A stretch of DNA of 60,000 bases from Polytrichum commune (taxonomy: Eukaryota; Streptophyta; Polytrichopsida; Polytrichales; Polytrichaceae): positions 4,280,001-4,340,000 of the forward strand of contig OX485809.1 in the NCBI GenBank assembly GCA_950295325.1, written 5' to 3'. This document shows, piece after piece, positions 59,814-60,000 of this stretch. Made by a program: the position numbers and the translations under genes. Below the pieces are notes generated by a model. That model was not told the origin of the DNA and made no database searches. It was given only the letters and a program-made list of their open reading frames with translations. Position 1 is the first letter of the stretch. Every line of letters starts with the position of its first letter.

Positions 59814-60000
59814 CCCCAAAATGTGTTGAATTATTGGTGACCGAATGCAACCACAAGATGTGGGCAGCCGGGAACAGAAATTTGCTTACACCAATAACAA
59901 TCCAGATGTGAAAGACTTGGGCTGGACTTACAGATCTGGATATTGAGAACTTCAAGAAATAAGCTCTTAACAACGTGGTTTTATTAAGAGCCCTTATAAA
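59814..60000 (+). pseudogene. Second ORF1-like fragment fused to the RT fragment (runs off the window)
   Basis: This reads KPPKCVELLVTECNHKMWAAGNR...LLTPITIQM and so on, matching KPPRCVELMVADHQHRMWAIGNT of the first ORF1. It is in a different frame from the reverse transcriptase before it and has two in-frame stops (TGA at about 59,908, TAA at about 59,960). It continues past the window edge. Confidence 0.65.

Noticed and set aside
1-60000. CRISPR array, bacterial operons or plasmid features
   Set aside because: The window is spliced eukaryotic DNA; the tandem repeats lack the regular repeat-spacer pattern.

Overview
This window is nuclear DNA from a land plant. It contains spliced genes with GT-AG (and two GC-AG) introns, a NACK/HINKEL-type kinesin, a plastid ribosomal protein with a transit-peptide exon, and AT-rich spacers crowded with small inverted-repeat elements. 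The Penelope-like and LINE-like remnants and the style of the proteins suggest a non-seed lineage (moss, fern or lycophyte). That last step is inference; I cannot name the species.

Layout. 1-4.0 kb: intergenic with two small inverted-repeat elements. 4.0-10.3 kb (-): a complete 15-exon kinesin-7 of the NACK1/HINKEL type (1051 aa). 10.3-11.9 kb: its upstream region, a ~320-360 bp tandem repeat plus two mitosis-specific activator (MSA)-like boxes. 12-17 kb: intergenic, with a degenerate tandem repeat next to 17.0-18.3 kb (-), a two-exon gene for plastid ribosomal protein bL31. 18.6-22.8 kb: intergenic, with a fold-back element and a tRNA-like segment. 22.9-31.1 kb (+): a seven-exon cofactor-independent phosphoglycerate mutase paralogue (592 aa). 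Its reading frame and splice sites are intact, but the catalytic serine and one metal-ligand aspartate are replaced. A LINE 3' remnant follows its stop codon. 33.7-44.3 kb (-): a complete 18-coding-exon AP-1 gamma-adaptin gene (886 aa) with a likely leader intron. 44.5-52.2 kb: repeats, with nested and inverted copies of a ~230 bp element, an endonuclease-like retroelement fragment and a second LINE 3' end. 52.6-53.5 kb: a frameshifted, tandemly duplicated nicotinamidase/isochorismatase-like pseudogene. 53.5-56.9 kb: minisatellites and tandem repeats. 56.9-60 kb: a decayed retroelement with an RGG-tailed ORF1, a Penelope-like reverse-transcriptase frame with two in-frame stops, and a second ORF1 fragment joined to it.

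The four intact genes do unrelated housekeeping or cell-cycle jobs (phragmoplast cytokinesis, plastid translation, glycolysis-type chemistry, clathrin sorting) and do not form one system. The most interesting items are the apparently inactive mutase paralogue whose frame is preserved, the long hairpin in its intron 3, the degenerate exon-3 copy in its intron 2, and the Penelope-like/ORF1 composite at the right edge. All exon models were built by eye from splice sites, reading phase and remembered family alignments. No search was run.
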